Part shown: one piece after another, positions 1 to 5,717 of the stretch | How the letters are laid out: every line of letters starts with the position of its first letter | Numbering within the stretch: the stretch's first letter is position 1 | Origin: Bacillota bacterium | GTDB lineage: Bacteria > Bacillota > Clostridia > Lachnospirales > Lachnospiraceae | Direction: 5' to 3' | NCBI GenBank assembly: GCA_023428655.1 | Contig: JAEYXC010000390.1 | Location: 1 to 11,979, forward strand | Length of the DNA stretch: 11,979 bases | Program-made: the position numbers and the translations under genes | The notes under the pieces: model-generated | Database searches by the model: none | Seen by the model: only the letters and a program-made list of their open reading frames with translations | What the model was told of the DNA's origin: nothing

Positions 1-103
1 ATGACTTAAAAGTACCCTCTATACTTTTTGATAAGACATTTTTATTTTACATAATCTGCACATCATTTACAATAGGTATTTCATCTATAAAAGAAGAAAA
101 TAC

Positions 104-550
104 TTAACATTTTTTCCAATTACATTGAAATATCACGATCCCGGCTGCAACCAGACCAAGTCCGATGAGCTTATGCCACTCAAAATCCGCCTTCTTAGTA
201 CCGAAGATTCCGAACAACTCAATTAGGTAAGCAACCAGAAGCTGGGCAGTAATAATGAACATATTCGCCATGGCAGGTCCTAGGGTATCGACGCTTTTTA
301 TCACGGTGTAGGTAATGAAGGCACCGAGTACACCTCCGAGCAGCATATACTTACTTTCTATTTTTAGCAATGCTAGGAAATACCCCTGTCTCCCGGTAAC
401 AAACCAGGCTCCTAAGCAAACCAGCATAGCCGTGAATTGCACAAAGGTCGCTGAAACCCAAATTCCCGTCTGTTTCGTAACTCCTGTATTAAATACCCCC
501 TGTGTACTCATAAGAGCACCGGACAGGATTGCAATTAAAAATCCCCACAT
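104..550 (-). CDS. DMT-superfamily membrane protein, YdcZ/DUF606 type
   Basis: A 148-residue, very hydrophobic protein, probably an inner-membrane transporter or exporter subunit of the drug/metabolite transporter superfamily. The sequence shows about five membrane segments, near residues 2-20, 31-52, 68-88, 91-113 and 127-142, with a short basic end (NWKKC). A Gly/Ala-rich first helix with MSTQGVFN and a fourth helix containing GPAMANMFIITAQ resemble the DUF606 (YdcZ) family, whose members are about 140-150 residues and often occur as pairs of half-size proteins; no partner lies in this window. The substrate cannot be read from the sequence. The start is ATG, with GAAAGGA about 13 nt upstream, which is a long spacing. 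It follows the argD terminator in the same direction, so it probably has its own transcript. Its leader (551-711) contains a closed multi-helix structure listed separately. The family call is fairly safe; the function is unknown. Confidence 0.8.
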   Translation of the reverse strand: MWGFLIAILSGALMSTQGVFNTGVTKQTGIWVSATFVQFTAMLVCLGAWFVTGRQGYFLALLKIESKYMLLGGVLGAFITYTVIKSVDTLGPAMANMFIITAQLLVAYLIELFGIFGTKKADFEWHKLIGLGLVAAGIVIFQCNWKKC

Positions 551-580
551 AATAGAATATCAATCCTTTCATTCACATTA

Positions 581-655
581 GCATAAATCGTTACCCGAAG
601 AAAGACCCGGCCTTCGTTTTGAAGCAAGCCCCACAATCCTCTATTGAATTTATGC
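581..655 (-). promoter_or_regulatory. Structured leader candidate upstream of the DMT gene
   Basis: Seen directly: an 8-bp perfect outer helix (GCATAAAT at 581-588 against ATTTATGC at 648-655) encloses two small hairpins. These are CAAT/ATTG with loop AGAGG on the minus strand (634-646) and CGAAG/CTTCG with an 11-nt loop (596-616). The resulting three-way-junction shape ends 30 nt before the DMT start codon, so on the minus strand it would lie in the 5' leader. I do not recognise a known riboswitch class: I looked for purine, lysine, SAM, ZTP, fluoride, guanidine, THF and PRPP signatures and found none. No convincing promoter was found upstream of it. It could also be a chance fold. Confidence 0.35.
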
Positions 656-711
656 GATAGAACCTTTAATCAGATTGTTTCCATTTTGTTTTTGACTATA
701 CAGATTTTAGT

Positions 712-745
712 AAGGAAAAGGTTGCCACACACGAATGCAGCAACC
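712..745 (-). terminator. Rho-independent terminator of the arginine operon
   Basis: On the minus strand, GGTTGC (745-740) pairs with GCAACC (725-720). The stem extends inward through wobble pairs to about 11 bp around a UCGU loop, and is followed by TTTTCCTT. It begins 6 nt after the argD stop codon, so it should end the GNAT-argJ-argB-argD transcript before the DMT gene. Confidence 0.8.
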
Positions 746-751
746 TGACTG

Positions 752-1936
752 TTACAATTTATTTAATATTCTCTCCAGAATTGCAATCATTTCATCGACA
801 TGCTGCTGTTTTATTACCAGCGGAGGTACAAAGCGAATTACATTCGCGCCAGCAGAAATCAGGATAAGCCCCTCATCCATAACCTGTGGAATAATATCCT
901 TCACCGGAACCGTAAACTCCAAGCCCTGCATTAATCCCATACCTCTGCGCTCCTTGATAAAATCATACTTTTCACACAATTCATCGAGCTTTTTGATAAG
1001 ATAGGGTGTGATTTGCTGAACATGCTCCACAATACCCTCGCTCTTAAACAGATCAAACACCTTGCTGACTGCGGCAGTAACAAAAGGATTTCCGCCGTAG
1101 GTGGTTCCATGATCTCCCGGTTCAAATGCAGAGGCGACCTCCATGGTTGCAGCAAAGGCTCCCACCGGAACTCCGCAGCCCAGTGCCTTTGCACAGGTAA
1201 TAATATCCGGTTTAATGTTGTAATGCTGATGGGCGAACATCGCTCCCGTTCTACCCATTCCACACTGGATTTCATCTAGAATTAAAAGGATATTCTTCTC
1301 ATCACAAAGCTTGCGTATCCCCTCCATAAATTCCTTCGTTGCAGGATATATACCACCTTCCCCTTGAACAGGCTCCAGAATAATTGCACCGGTCCTATCA
1401 TTCACCAGCTCCTTCACACTGTCCAGGTTATTGAATTCGGCAAAAACAACTCCCCCGATGAGCGGTCCGAAGGCTTCCCGGTATTTTTTATTTCCCGTTA
1501 CACTTAAAGCACCCATACTTCTTCCATGGAAGGAATGCTCCATGGAGATAATCTGGCTGTCCGCCACCCCATGCTTTAAATAATAATACTTTCTTGCCAG
1601 CTTTACCGCTCCCTCGATTGCTTCTGTCCCGCTGCTGGTAAAGAAAACACGATCCATGCCACTGGCCTCTAGCAGTTTCCTCGCGGCATCAACAGCAGGT
1701 TCATTATAATAAAGATTAGAGGTATGGAGCAGCTTATCAATTTGTGCTTTCAAAGCAGCATTAAATTGTTCATTACCGTATCCAAGAGCAAATACCGCAA
1801 TACCCGCTGCAAAATCCAAGTATTTCTTATTATTACTGTCGTAAAGATAGACACCCTCACCACGATCCAGAACAATGGGATACCGGCTATAGGTATGCAT
1901 CAAAACCTTCTCGGCCTCTTCCATATACAGCTTCAT
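752..1936 (-). CDS. argD: Acetylornithine aminotransferase
   Basis: PLP enzyme of the class-III (subgroup II) aminotransferases. It converts N-acetylglutamate semialdehyde plus glutamate to N-acetylornithine plus 2-oxoglutarate in the cytoplasm; many ArgD proteins also act on succinyl-diaminopimelate. From the chosen ATG there are 394 residues, normal for the family. Visible motifs are the PLP-phosphate loop SSGTEAIEGA (101-110), the metal-free PLP Asp in LDEIQCGMGRTG (220-231), the Schiff-base lysine K250 in CAKALGCGVPVG, and GTTYGGNP (277-284). The frame is open back to a GTG at 1999, but that codon has no ribosome site and adds 21 residues foreign to the family. ATG 1936 has AGGA 10 nt upstream and places EEAEKVLMHTYSRYP where ArgD proteins normally begin. 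The ATG at 1978 has AAGGA only 1 nt away and is unlikely. Last gene of the operon, 68 nt after argB. Confidence 0.95.
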   Translation of the reverse strand: MKLYMEEAEKVLMHTYSRYPIVLDRGEGVYLYDSNNKKYLDFAAGIAVFALGYGNEQFNAALKAQIDKLLHTSNLYYNEPAVDAARKLLEASGMDRVFFTSSGTEAIEGAVKLARKYYYLKHGVADSQIISMEHSFHGRSMGALSVTGNKKYREAFGPLIGGVVFAEFNNLDSVKELVNDRTGAIILEPVQGEGGIYPATKEFMEGIRKLCDEKNILLILDEIQCGMGRTGAMFAHQHYNIKPDIITCAKALGCGVPVGAFAATMEVASAFEPGDHGTTYGGNPFVTAAVSKVFDLFKSEGIVEHVQQITPYLIKKLDELCEKYDFIKERRGMGLMQGLEFTVPVKDIIPQVMDEGLILISAGANVIRFVPPLVIKQQHVDEMIAILERILNKL

Positions 1937-2004
1937 ATCTTTTATATCCTTTCTTAGGGAATTCCAAACGTCGGTCATATCCTTGCCATACTGAACCACT
2001 TTGC

Positions 2005-2910
2005 TTATTTCACAACAAGGTCTTCATTCTCATAAATACCCGCCTGATCAATAATAGCGGTTCCGATACCACGATTAGTAAAGAACTCGAGTAATAGGCA
2101 ATGTTCAATTCTGCCATCCAGAATATGAACTCTGGATACACCGTTTCTTACTGCATCCACACAATTCTTCAGCTTCGGAAGCATTCCACCTCCGATAAAG
2201 CCGCTATCCAATAATTCATCTGCTTTATCCAGTGTTAATACGGAAATCAGACTGCTTTTATCCTTAGGATCCGCATATACTCCCTCAATGTCCGTTAAGA
2301 ACACCAGCTTCTCTGCTCCAATGGCTGTAGCAACTGCACAGGCAGCGTCATCCGCATTGATATTATAATTCTGGTAATTCTCATCCAGACCAATTGGTGC
2401 GACAACAGGAACAAAGTTATTATCAATCAGGGTATTAATCAGCTCCGTATTTACTTCGGTTATATTCCCGACAAAACCAATATCCTGACCATTCACGCTT
2501 CTCTTCTCAACCTTTAAGGTACAGCCGTCTTTTCCACTGATTCCGACTGCTTTCACCCCCAGCTTTTCCACCAGCTGCACCAGATTCTTGTTTACCTTAC
2601 CAAGAACCATCTCTGCAACCTCCATGGTCTGCTCATCCGTAACCCGCAGACCCTCCACAAATCTGGATTCATGACCTAACAGATCGAGCCACTTCGTTAT
2701 CTCCTTACCACCACCATGAACGATGATAGGCTGCATGCCAACCAGCTTTAGCAGGGCCACATCCTTGATAACATTAAGCTGAAGATTCTCATCCAGCATG
2801 GCGCTGCCACCATATTTTACTACTACCTTTTTATTATTAAACTTCTGTATGTAAGGAAGGGCCTCTATTAAAGTCTGCGCCTTCAAAAGTATCTGATCCA
2901 TATGCTCCAT
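2005..2910 (-). CDS. argB: Acetylglutamate kinase, probably arginine-inhibited type
   Basis: Amino-acid-kinase family enzyme that phosphorylates N-acetylglutamate with ATP, the controlled step of the acetylated arginine pathway. The sequence shows the nucleotide-binding KYGGSAM (32-38), the substrate loop HGGGKEI (65-71), and the C-terminal LLEFFTNRGIGTAI block. About 28 residues precede the first strand, including KAQTLIEALPYIQKF. In arginine-sensitive kinases such as those of Thermotoga and Pseudomonas, this extra N-terminal helix links dimers into a hexamer and helps bind arginine, so feedback inhibition is likely by family knowledge. The frame opens at a TTG at 2934, but GAAAGGA lies inside that extension and sits 8 nt before the ATG at 2910, which I take as the start (301 residues). 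It is 28 nt from argJ and 68 nt from argD, consistent with one transcript. Confidence 0.96.
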   Translation of the reverse strand: MEHMDQILLKAQTLIEALPYIQKFNNKKVVVKYGGSAMLDENLQLNVIKDVALLKLVGMQPIIVHGGGKEITKWLDLLGHESRFVEGLRVTDEQTMEVAEMVLGKVNKNLVQLVEKLGVKAVGISGKDGCTLKVEKRSVNGQDIGFVGNITEVNTELINTLIDNNFVPVVAPIGLDENYQNYNINADDAACAVATAIGAEKLVFLTDIEGVYADPKDKSSLISVLTLDKADELLDSGFIGGGMLPKLKNCVDAVRNGVSRVHILDGRIEHCLLLEFFTNRGIGTAIIDQAGIYENEDLVVK

Positions 2911-2938
2911 GTTCTTAGTCCTTTCCTGCTTCAATCTA

Positions 2939-4159
2939 TTATGAGCGATAGTCTGCGTTGATTTTCACATAATCATAGGAAAAATCACAGCCCCAGGCAG
3001 TTGCCTTTGCCGGTCCGGTCTTTAGGTCCGCTATGGCCTTGACTTCCTTACCGGAAAGTATCTTGGTCGCAAATTCCTCGGAATAATCCGTAGCCATACC
3101 ATTCTCCACTAATTTAAGGCATCCATCCACACTCTCAATATACAGGTCCACCTGATCCGGATCAAAATCCACCCCGGAATAACCCATGGCGCAAAGAATT
3201 CTTCCCCAATTCGCATCATTACCGAATACTGCTGTCTTCACCAGGTTGGAGGTAATAATGGATTTACTAAGCACCGATGCTTCCTCCCAAGAAGGCGCTC
3301 CGACTACCTCAACCTCAAAGAGCTTAGTTGCTCCCTCCCCATCGGCAGCCATCTTCTTGGAAAGCTCCGTAGTCACATAATTCAGCGCTTTGCAAAAGGC
3401 GTCATAATCCTCATTTTTTTCCGTTATTTCAATATTACCGGCCAGACCATTCGCAAGTATCAACAAGGAATCATTAGTTGAGGTATCACGGTCAACGCTG
3501 ATCATATTAAAGGAAATCTTTACATCAGCACTTAGCGCCTCCTGCAGCAGCTCCTTACTAATATTCAGATCGGTGGTAACAACCCCAAGCATGGTTGCCA
3601 TATTGGGATGTATCATGCCGGAGCCCTTTGCCATACCACCAAGCTTAACTTCTTTACCGCCTACCGTAAAGCTGACTGCACACTCCTTGGGATAGGTATC
3701 CGTAGTCATAATAGCTTCCGCGGCCATACCACCTGCTTGAAGTCCCTCCTCCAACGCATTGGCTAAAAGCTTCACACCTTCATTAATTACAGCCATGGGA
3801 AGCTGCTTTCCGATTACACCGGTGGAAGCTGTATACACTGCATCCTTCGGAATATTCAATACCTCAGCTACCGCATTGGCCATCTGTTCGTTATTAATAT
3901 CCCCCTCGAATCCCGTACATGCATTGGCCACACCGCTATTCAGAACCACAGCCTGAACAAAGGGACTCTCCTTCGTTACCTTCATATCCCATTTGACCGG
4001 TGCCGCTTTTACCACATTGGTGGTAAAGGTGCCTGCTCCCTTCGCCGGAACAACCGAGTATACCAACGCCATATCCTTCCGCTTCTTTTTAATCCCGGCA
4101 TATATCCCTGCTGCCTGATAACCATTGGCTGCTGTTACTCCACCCTCTATTTTCTTCAA
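2939..4159 (-). CDS. argJ: Glutamate N-acetyltransferase / ornithine acetyltransferase
   Basis: ArgJ moves the acetyl group from N-acetylornithine to glutamate, giving ornithine and N-acetylglutamate (the cyclic arginine pathway); some members also use acetyl-CoA. The protein is 406 residues, normal length. It is made as a precursor that cuts itself before a threonine nucleophile. The site is visible in KGSGMIHPNMATML (178-191), so cleavage is expected between Ala188 and Thr189. Other family blocks are VLNSGVANACTG (72-83), TASTGVIG (110-117), SVDRDTSTND (221-230) and VFGNDANWGR (311-320). The start codon is unusual: TTG, with GGTGAT about 6 nt upstream. No in-frame ATG occurs before residue 30, and KKIEGGVTAANGYQAAG matches the usual ArgJ N-terminus, so TTG is well supported. 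There are 38 nt between the GNAT stop and this start, with an AT-rich ARG-box-like palindrome at 4183-4196. Confidence 0.96.
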   Translation of the reverse strand: MKKIEGGVTAANGYQAAGIYAGIKKKRKDMALVYSVVPAKGAGTFTTNVVKAAPVKWDMKVTKESPFVQAVVLNSGVANACTGFEGDINNEQMANAVAEVLNIPKDAVYTASTGVIGKQLPMAVINEGVKLLANALEEGLQAGGMAAEAIMTTDTYPKECAVSFTVGGKEVKLGGMAKGSGMIHPNMATMLGVVTTDLNISKELLQEALSADVKISFNMISVDRDTSTNDSLLILANGLAGNIEITEKNEDYDAFCKALNYVTTELSKKMAADGEGATKLFEVEVVGAPSWEEASVLSKSIITSNLVKTAVFGNDANWGRILCAMGYSGVDFDPDQVDLYIESVDGCLKLVENGMATDYSEEFATKILSGKEVKAIADLKTGPAKATAWGCDFSYDYVKINADYRS

Positions 4160-4182
4160 AACAAATCACCAAACCCTTCCCT

Positions 4183-4196
4183 ATTATAATTATAAA
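4183..4196. promoter_or_regulatory. Possible extra ARG-box-like element before argJ
   Basis: ATTATAATTATAAA on the plus strand differs at only two of 14 positions from the element at the upstream operon promoter (TGTATAATTATAAA read on the minus strand). It sits between the GNAT stop and argJ. Its core TATAATTATA is self-complementary and AT-only, so chance is a real alternative. No -35 box at proper spacing was found, so I do not call an internal promoter. Confidence 0.25.
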
Positions 4197-4197
4197 A

Positions 4198-4626
4198 CTA
4201 GCAGTTTTGTTCATTGATGCTAATCGTAAAATAATTAAGGTCTTTACGGAGCTCCCAGCCTAATCCACTCCAGAATTCCTTCCCTCGATTATTCTCTGCA
4301 TAACACACCAATCCCAGCTTTGTTATTCCCTCTTCCTTCATGGCCTCTACTACCCTGTTAATCAGCATTCTTCCTATAGAATGTCTTCGGTAAGCCTCCT
4401 CAACACAGGTGTGGTAGATATATCCCCGTCTACCATCATGTCCTCCAAGAACGATGCCTATGATATGGCCATCCTCTTCGGCAACATAATTGGTATTTGG
4501 ATTTCTTACCAGGAACCTGTCGATGCCCTCCTTCGAGTCATCCAAGGTTCGAAGTCCAACCCCGGGTGTTCTCTTCCATAGCTGATAAACCTCATAATAA
4601 TCATTGATTGTGAAATGCCTTATCAT
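4198..4626 (-). CDS. GNAT-family N-acetyltransferase heading the arg operon
   Basis: A 142-residue single-domain acetyltransferase of the GCN5-related (GNAT) fold, expected to transfer acetyl from acetyl-CoA to an amine. Visible: an N-terminal IRHFTINDYYEVYQLW helix region, NYVAEEDGHIIGIVLGG (strands 2-3, 46-62), YIYHTCVEEAYRRHSIG (69-85) with the acetyl-CoA pyrophosphate loop RRHSIG at 80-85, and the C-terminal NNRGKEFWSGLGWE motif (112-125). The layout resembles YpeA-like GNATs. The loop has serine where R-x-x-G-x-G normally has its first glycine. ATG start with GGAGGTG 5 nt upstream, a strong ribosome site. First gene after the arg promoter (4677-4705) and co-directional with argJBD, so it may acetylate glutamate or another arginine-pathway amine; this is inference from position only, and ArgJ may already supply acetylglutamate. 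A self-standing acetyltransferase with another substrate is equally possible. Confidence 0.85.
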   Translation of the reverse strand: MIRHFTINDYYEVYQLWKRTPGVGLRTLDDSKEGIDRFLVRNPNTNYVAEEDGHIIGIVLGGHDGRRGYIYHTCVEEAYRRHSIGRMLINRVVEAMKEEGITKLGLVCYAENNRGKEFWSGLGWELRKDLNYFTISINEQNC

Positions 4627-4670
4627 GAATGCACCTCCAAAGGATATATTAGGTAATAACGAATAAAATA

Positions 4671-4704
4671 TTTATAATTATACATCTGGATTAAAATTTA
4701 TGCA
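4671..4704. promoter_or_regulatory. Candidate tandem ArgR operators at the GNAT-argJBD promoter
   Basis: Two 14-mers on the minus strand, TGCATAAATTTTAA (4704-4691) and TGTATAATTATAAA (4684-4671), begin 20 bp apart. They resemble the ARG box TGAAT-WWWW-ATTCA; the second matches about 11 of 14 positions. ArgR hexamers typically bind two boxes about two helical turns apart. The pair covers the -35 and -10, as expected for repression by arginine. The same arrangement occurs at argG. Inference; no argR gene is visible here. Confidence 0.5.
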
Positions 4705-4705
4705 A
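4677..4705 (-). promoter_or_regulatory. Promoter of GNAT-argJBD operon
   Basis: On the minus strand a TTGCAT -35 (4705-4700) and a perfect TATAAT -10 (4682-4677) are separated by 17 bp. Transcription would start near 4670, giving a leader of about 44 nt before the GNAT start. The -35 lies 3 nt beyond the maf stop codon with no terminator between, so maf transcripts may also run into the operon. Confidence 0.75.
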
Positions 4706-4708
4706 TAC

Positions 4709-5320
4709 CTAATTTAAGTTTTTTAAATCAATACCATGACGGAGCATAACCGCATATATTTCCGCGATGGGGAATCCTACAATGTTATAGTAATCACCTT
4801 CAATTTCCTTAATAAAGATCCCAAACTTCCCTTGAATTGCATAGGCGCCGGCCTTATCCATCGGTTCTCCGGTTGCAATATAATCCTGTATCTGCTTCTC
4901 CGTTAAGGGATTGACTTTGACCTTCGTTCTAACTGCAAAGGAAATACTCTTATCACTACCGTCCTGTGTCATAATGACAATGCTAACACCGGTGCATACC
5001 TCGTGTACCTGGTCGGAAAGCATACGAAGCATTCTGGCCGCATCCTCCCTGTCCTTTGGTTTTCCAAGGGCCTGCTCCTCATAAAATACCATGGTATCTG
5101 CACCGATTAGGATAATATTCTTGTCCACCTCCGACTTCTTCCTTACCTGATCTTTGATCGTATCCGTCTTTAACTTGGCTAAGGCCTGTACCATTTGATC
5201 CGGAATTAATTCCTCTACCTCCTCCTTTACATTGCTTGCCATAACCTGATACGGTATTCCCATAGTCTCCATAATTTCCTTGCGTCGCGGTGATTCGGAA
5301 GCTAATATAATCTGATACAT
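4709..5320 (-). CDS. maf: Maf-like nucleotide pyrophosphatase
   Basis: Maf/YhdE-family protein, which hydrolyses nucleoside triphosphates (typically dTTP/UTP or modified nucleotides) to the monophosphate and pyrophosphate; members have been linked to septum inhibition and to clearing non-canonical nucleotides. 203 residues from the chosen start, as usual. Motifs: ASESPRR at 7-13, the GADT loop with the catalytic Asp75 (73-76), GKP (87-89), GEPMDKAGAYAIQG (151-164) and GDYYNIVGFP (175-184). The frame also opens at a GTG at 5326, but that codon overlaps the ribosome site AAAGGG (5331-5326), which is 5 nt from the ATG at 5320. MYQIILASESPRR is the usual N-terminus, so I choose 5320. It has its own promoter (5418-5445), and a small hairpin (5334-5349) lies just ahead of the ribosome site. 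The arg operon promoter begins a few bases after its stop. Confidence 0.93.
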   Translation of the reverse strand: MYQIILASESPRRKEIMETMGIPYQVMASNVKEEVEELIPDQMVQALAKLKTDTIKDQVRKKSEVDKNIILIGADTMVFYEEQALGKPKDREDAARMLRMLSDQVHEVCTGVSIVIMTQDGSDKSISFAVRTKVKVNPLTEKQIQDYIATGEPMDKAGAYAIQGKFGIFIKEIEGDYYNIVGFPIAEIYAVMLRHGIDLKNLN

Positions 5321-5333
5321 ATTCACCCTTTCC

Positions 5334-5349
5334 CAGACCCTCCGGTCTG
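5334..5349 (-). other. Small hairpin in the maf leader
   Basis: On the minus strand CAGACC (5349-5344) pairs perfectly with GGTCTG (5339-5334) around a GGAG loop. It sits directly before the maf ribosome site AAAGGG. The loop itself looks like a Shine-Dalgarno sequence but is too far from any start for normal use. It might affect maf translation; function unproven. Confidence 0.5.
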
Positions 5350-5417
5350 CTATCCTTTATAAACTATTTTTATGATTTTGATGCACTGCTAACTATTCTA
5401 AAACCTCTTCTTCTAAT

Positions 5418-5445
5418 ATTATAATCAATCCAATCCCCAAGTAAA
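5418..5445 (-). promoter_or_regulatory. Promoter of maf
   Basis: Minus strand: TTTACT (-35, 5445-5440; four of six consensus bases), a 16-bp spacer, and a perfect TATAAT (-10, 5423-5418). The predicted start lies about 90 nt before the maf ATG, leaving a leader that contains the 5334-5349 hairpin. Confidence 0.6.
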
Positions 5446-5567
5446 GATAAATGCTCACAAAGGAGAAGCTCACCTGGGAATTAGTAGCAAATTCTCCCGT
5501 AAGTGCTCCATATTAATAGAAGGTAGACCTTATTTTTTGTATTTTTATACTTTTTTTCATTTCACTA
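5446..5567. other. Unassigned structured spacer between the maf and argG promoters
   Basis: The 397 nt between maf and argG hold the maf promoter, this stretch and the argG promoter; I find no gene in it. Visible here: a hairpin GG-GAATT (5476-5482) with AATTC-t-CC (5490-5497, one bulged T), flanked by CAC/GTG (5471-5473 with 5503-5505) and GGAG/CTCC (5462-5465 with 5506-5509). A short AAGG-TAGA-CCTT hairpin follows (5520-5531), then a T-rich run. GCTCAC occurs twice (5453-5458 and 5468-5473). The order of hairpins then T-run would suit a small plus-strand RNA or the remains of an attenuator, but I see no promoter for one. There is no T-box sequence. Confidence 0.3.
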
Positions 5568-5596
5568 TTGCATAATAATAAGTAATGTTGTATATT
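5568..5596 (+). promoter_or_regulatory. Promoter of argG
   Basis: TTGCAT (-35, 5568-5573), a 17-bp spacer, and TATATT (-10, 5591-5596). Transcription would begin near 5603, giving a leader of about 115 nt before the argG start. The -35 hexamer and spacer length equal those of the GNAT-argJBD promoter. Confidence 0.65.
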
Positions 5597-5602
5597 TATA
5601 AA
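5569..5602. promoter_or_regulatory. Candidate tandem ArgR operators at the argG promoter
   Basis: TGCATAATAATAAG (5569-5582) and TGTATATTTATAAA (5589-5602) begin 20 bp apart, exactly as at the GNAT-argJBD promoter. The second differs from its counterpart there at one of 14 positions. They overlap the -35 and -10 boxes. Together the two sites suggest coordinated arginine repression; this is inference from sequence likeness to ARG boxes. Confidence 0.5.
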
Positions 5603-5717
5603 AAGCAAGTTTCTAGTTCATGAGCAATCAGTAGTAAAATAGGAACAAGGGGATCGATTCACTATTTTATACAAATTCTATCATTAGCGAAGCAATCTTA
5701 TTATGGAGGTAATTATT

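Noticed and set aside
8..28. Hairpin AAAAGTA / TACTTTT downstream of the DMT gene
   Set aside because: Seven AT-rich pairs with a single GC pair and no proper T-run on the minus strand; too weak to call a terminator.
5327..5717. T-box or known riboswitch before argG or maf
   Set aside because: No T-box core sequence or other conserved aptamer core could be found; only unassigned hairpins are present.
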